Shown: one piece after another, positions 60,292 to 64,000 of the stretch
How positions within the stretch are numbered: the stretch's first letter is position 1
How the letters are laid out: every line of letters begins with the position of its first letter
Assembly: GCA_037367405.1 (NCBI GenBank)
Contig: JAZKJV010009782.1
Location: 62,001 to 126,000, forward strand
Direction: 5' to 3'
Source of the DNA: Ottelia alismoides
Taxonomy: Eukaryota > Streptophyta > Magnoliopsida > Alismatales > Hydrocharitaceae
Length of the DNA: 64,000 bases
The notes under the pieces: generated by a model
Databases searched by the model: none
The model's input: only the letters and a program-made list of their open reading frames with translations
What the model was told of the DNA's origin: nothing
Program-made: the position numbers and the translations under genes

Positions 60292-62797
60292 CCTTTGCTA
60301 GTCCCTAGCAAACACTTATGCAATAAGTGCAGAAAGAAAAAGAAAGAAAAGAAAAAGAAGAAAATTGGATTTTATTTGATTATCAAACTTGTCTTCGTAA
60401 AATCAAAGTTTGGAGCTTAAGTCGGACCTTGGGAATTTTAGTGCGTTCGGAACCTTAATGAGAACCACATTTGAAATCCAACAGTCCTTGAGTATCCCAA
60501 GACTCTGTCCAAGTCTCCTCAATAGCCAGGTCAGAAATATCTCAACTCATACGCAAACTCTTACGACTACGAATCTGACTTGTACAGTGTAAGTGATATG
60601 TAGCTCCCCACCTCAGAAGTGACAAAGAAACAACCTCCCCCAACCTGGTAACTCTAATCCCTCGGTCTAGCAACTCTTTCCTCGAGAAGCGGGGTATTCC
60701 CTTCTAAGTTCAAGTGCAACCGGCTCAAGAAGAGGGGGAAGAAGTATAGACTTTTTTTTTGGGAGCTCAACCAGTGTAGCTAAGTCTCCCGCTGCAAGCT
60801 TCATGAGATGTAACATGGATACCATAAGCTTTTGCTTTATTGGACTATATACACTCCGGTGGGGTTATTAAATTTTCAATCCGACCCACCACTTTTTTGG
60901 AGTTCTTTTTGCAATTTTTTTTTTTCAATTGCATCTGTACAACATATCTACATGAGCAGCATATATACAAGAAATTTCCTCTTGAGCCAGTAGACTATCC
61001 CTCTTTTGAAGCTTTATTGCAACCCACGGCTTCTGTCTTTAGACTTCATCACCACTAGACCAAGTTGAGGTGCACTTCCTTCACTATAAGAAGACGAGAG
61101 GTTCCGCCTAGAAGTACTACCCTCATATGCTACCCCAAGCTAAAGGAAGCTGCCTCCTCACCACCTCATCCGTGGAGAGCTATGTGAAAGGTGCAGGTGT
61201 CCAAGTTAGGTCATTATCAACAAGAGTCGTGCGTGTGCTCCGAAATACTCTACTTAGGCAGTCAAGAATCCATTGAACTAAGTCCCGTGATCCTCAAAGA
61301 ATTAAGTCAACTAGACCTGAAGTACCTCAAACTCAGTTCCTATAAGGTTCCTGTTATTAGGTAGATTTTAAGGTCCAATCAAGCTCCAATCTCCGGATTT
61401 TCCTTAGACTTGTTCAACTATCAAACTTGATCCGAAAAATGCGCATGCCATGCAATGATATGCAGAAAATATTTTTGTGATGCAATTTTCAAAGGTTTTG
61501 AACTTTTTATGGGTTTTTGAAAAGATGATGCATGCATATGCAGATGCATTTTTTGTATTTTTTTCAAAAAGATATTTCAAATGTTTTTGGATTTTAATTT
61601 TGCAAATGTTTTTGGGAATTTTTGAAACAAAAAGATTTTGGCTAAAAACTAGGTGAAAATATGTACACGGGAGTGCTTCTTTTATATACAAGAAGTGGAT
61701 TTTAGAATTTATAGGGTAAGTGGTCAATTTTATACATCTATATGTAGTTAGTGGATTTTGGTGTAATGTTAGTATTCCTCAAACTTATTTGACACAAGGT
61801 TTTTCAAATATTTTTGAAGACTATAGTCCAAAATAATTTTTACAAACATTTTTACAAACATGTACACTCATTTGAAAATCATTTTGCAATCGGTTTTCAA
61901 AACAGTATATATAGGTTTTTCAAATATTTTTGCAACCATTTTTCAAACCATTTGCAAATCATTTTTCAAACATTTTATTTCACACAAAGAAAAGAAATTT
62001 TTACAAACCACACATTTTTACAAAGGTTGAAAACATGTAGCAAAATATTTTCCAAATAGTTTTCAATAGATTTTCACAAAGATTTTCAAACATTTTGCAG
62101 AAACGTTTTCACCTGATTTATTAATCAGTATATACAAAAAGAATTTGAGGAATAACCACATCTTTTTATTAAGGATTTTAATGAATTTTTTAAAGAATTA
62201 TTAGCCATATTTATTAGGAAAATACGAAAGTACGAGTTATGGCTAAAGTATATACGCAGTATATACGACCCCCCTATACTTAGCTTGAGCTATGTCCTCA
62301 TAGATCGGAGAGAAAAGAGAAGACATAACTCGTACTAAGTATAGACAAGTCTAAAGAATAAAGGAATAAATAGATGAATCAATGAATGAGAAGTTGACCG
62401 TCCCCCCTATACTTAGGATCAAATAATCCTAAGTATAGCGGACTGTACACAACGCAGGGAGGGTCAAGGGTGGGAATGAACAGATCGTACTCAGATTGTC
62501 TCCCCCTATACTTAGGGTAAGATATCCCTAAGTATAGACAAGAAGAGGAGACAATGGAGAGGATCGAAAAGAATAGAAAAACTCGGGGTGCACACCCCCC
62601 TATACTTAGGACAAAGTACGTCCTAAGTATGGAAAACTGTCTACAAGGGCGGCACCTTTTTCATAGATAAAGAAGATAGAGATGGAAAAGAAGAAAAGAA
62701 GAAAAGAAGAAAATGACTCAACAGATGAAAAAGATATGAACAGATGGAGTTGATCACCATGTATAAGATGTAGATGATGAGAGTTAAAGGACACATC
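60292..62797 (-). other. 3' UTR of element B with hairpin array
   Basis: Collinear with A's 3' UTR, with scattered substitutions and small indels. The four PPT-like hairpins recur at about 62270-62344, 62407-62438, 62506-62537 and 62598-62632. In the second, the loop differs (ATCAAATAAT against ATCAATTAAT) while the arms are unchanged. There is no env-like frame. Confidence 0.8.
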
Positions 62798-64000
62798 TCA
62801 TACCAGAAGAATGGGGGCAACGTCAATGGTCGGCGGATCATGATCTCGATATAGCTTTAGGCGTTGACCATTGACGCGGAAGGTGGACGAAGATGACGGT
62901 TCGGATATATCAATATTGCCATTGTCATGTACCTTCCTAACCACATATGGACCTTTCCACTTGCTCTGCAACTTCCCTGGAAATAATTTCAGCCTGGAAT
63001 CAAACAGCCATACTCTCTGATCTGGCTCAAACTGTTTATGGCTGATATGCGAATCGTGCCATGTCTTCACTTTTTCTTTGTACTGTAGGCTGTTGGAAAA
63101 GGTTGTGTCTCTTAGTTCTTCCAGGGCTGCCAATTCTGCTCGTCTCTGATCTCCTATACTCTCAGGATCCAAAAGTAACTCAGTAACTGCCCATAAAGAT
63201 TTGTGCTTGATTTCCACTGGCAAATGGCACGGCTTGCCATAGACGAGACGAAAGGGAGATGTCCCCAATGGATTTTTGAAAGAGGTCCGATAGGCCCACA
63301 AGACCGAGTCCAAAAGCTGTGACCAATCCTTTCGGTCTGGGCGGACAACTTTCTGCAAGATCGTCTTTATCTCCCGATTCGATACTTCAGCAAGACCATT
63401 AGTCTGAGGGTGATAAGGAGTGGCAACCCGATGGTCAATACCGAACTCGTCAGCAAGGGCCCTAACTTTGTCATTGATGAAATGAGACCCCCCGTCAGAA
63501 ATCAAAACTCTAGGTACCCCGAACCGTGAAATGATATTTTTCCTCAAGAATTTGCAAACGGTTTTAGCATCTGCGGCTCGGGCGGGGATGGCCTCAACCC
63601 ATCGACTGACATAATCCACAGCGAGCAAAATATGCTCGAATCCCTGACTCTTAGGAAATGGGCCCATGAAATCAATCCCCCATGCATCAAAAACCTCACA
63701 GAAGTGAATGGGTTGCATGGGCATCATGTCTCTCTGTCCGCAGGTTCCCATTTTCTGACAGTCAGTACATCCCTTCACGAACTCATCAGAATCCTTGAAG
63801 AGAGTAGGCCACCATAGGCCGGATTGAAGCACCTTTTGTGCTGTCCTTTTTCCAGAATGATGTCCTCCTGCCTCAAGCTTGTGGCAGTATGTGAGGACGC
63901 TATGCTGCTCTTCCTGAGGAATGCACCTTCTCCAGATGCTATCCCCTCCTTCATGATAAAGGACGGGATCCTCCCAATGGTAAAACTTGGCCTTAGCTAG
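62798..64000 (-). CDS. B pol, C-terminal part (integrase), runs off window
   Basis: Open from the right window edge (LAKAKFYHWEDPV at the edge) to the same TGA as A. It holds the integrase zinc-binding H-H and C-x-x-C, the catalytic core (GIDFMGPFP, LISDGGSHF and LAEVSNREIK with D, D and E present) and the C-terminal VRKVHDNGNIDI region. Over the last 344 residues I count six differences from A (for example K-to-G before CTDC and S-to-N in DNGS), about 98% identity. There is no stop or frameshift, so B appears recently active. RT, protease and gag lie beyond the window. Confidence 0.93.
   Translation of the reverse strand, partial: LAKAKFYHWEDPVLYHEGGDSIWRRCIPQEEQHSVLTYCHKLEAGGHHSGKRTAQKVLQSGLWWPTLFKDSDEFVKGCTDCQKMGTCGQRDMMPMQPIHFCEVFDAWGIDFMGPFPKSQGFEHILLAVDYVSRWVEAIPARAADAKTVCKFLRKNIISRFGVPRVLISDGGSHFINDKVRALADEFGIDHRVATPYHPQTNGLAEVSNREIKTILQKVVRPDRKDWSQLLDSVLWAYRTSFKNPLGTSPFRLVYGKPCHLPVEIKHKSLWAVTELLLDPESIGDQRRAELAALEELRDTTFSNSLQYKEKVKTWHDSHISHKQFEPDQRVWLFDSRLKLFPGKLQSKWKGPYVVRKVHDNGNIDISEPSSSSTFRVNGQRLKLYRDHDPPTIDVAPILLV

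Overview
This window looks like heterochromatin from a large, repeat-rich flowering-plant genome. I found no host protein gene, rRNA, tRNA or CRISPR array. Almost everything recognisable is a transposable element, mainly Ty3/gypsy LTR retrotransposons inserted into one another. Plant origin is inferred from the Athila-type and chromovirus polyproteins, an Asp-tRNA-type primer site and hAT/Mutator-like non-autonomous DNA transposons. I do not name a species.

Left part (1-10 kb): three small DNA transposons, namely a Mutator-like MITE at 45-436 (9-bp TSD) and two hAT-like MITEs at 481-1033 and 3327-3752. A diverged LTR lies at 4953-6170. A 1.27-kb hAT element at 6480-7749 has a perfect 8-bp TSD. 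The rest is AT-rich sequence I cannot assign.

10-25 kb: a three-level nest of LTRs on the minus strand. F2 (15060-18875, TSD TGGAC) sits inside F1 (12416-20019, TSD AGGCG), and F1 sits inside an older LTR F0 (about 10024-20571). F0 interrupts an old non-autonomous element, here called G, with decayed gag-like reading frames (20789-21912), a decayed PBS (22755-22777) and a 5' LTR (22781-24285).

25-32 kb: solo LTR H (25162-28699, plus strand, TSD TGCAC) lies within the decayed 3' LTR of a dead Athila-like element E, whose pol remnant is at 29280-31900.

32-64 kb: a four-deep open nest whose right-hand halves all lie beyond the window. D is a dead chromovirus on the minus strand (3' LTR from 32121, pol 35095-37837). 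C is inserted into D at 37838, on the plus strand: a 3.48-kb LTR, PBS, a gag-tail/protease ORF and an acidic repeat ORF. A is inserted into C at 44844, on the minus strand: 3' LTR, PPT, 3' UTR and an intact gag-pol frame of 1738 codons. B is inserted into the gag of A at 56444, on the minus strand; it is a near-identical sibling of A and runs off the right edge.

F1, F2, H, C, A and B share one family of very long LTRs (3.5-3.8 kb) that begin TGATGAATC. Recurrent structures in them include a 28-bp perfect palindrome centred on CACGTG, an adjacent inverted pair of TTGACC boxes, covarying CACGTG-type hairpins in a roughly 160-bp subrepeat, and an AATAAA signal inside a hairpin. The autonomous members A and B also carry, just downstream of pol, an array of four hairpins that each contain a copy of the polypurine-tract motif. 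These LTR and 3' UTR structures are the most novel signals here.
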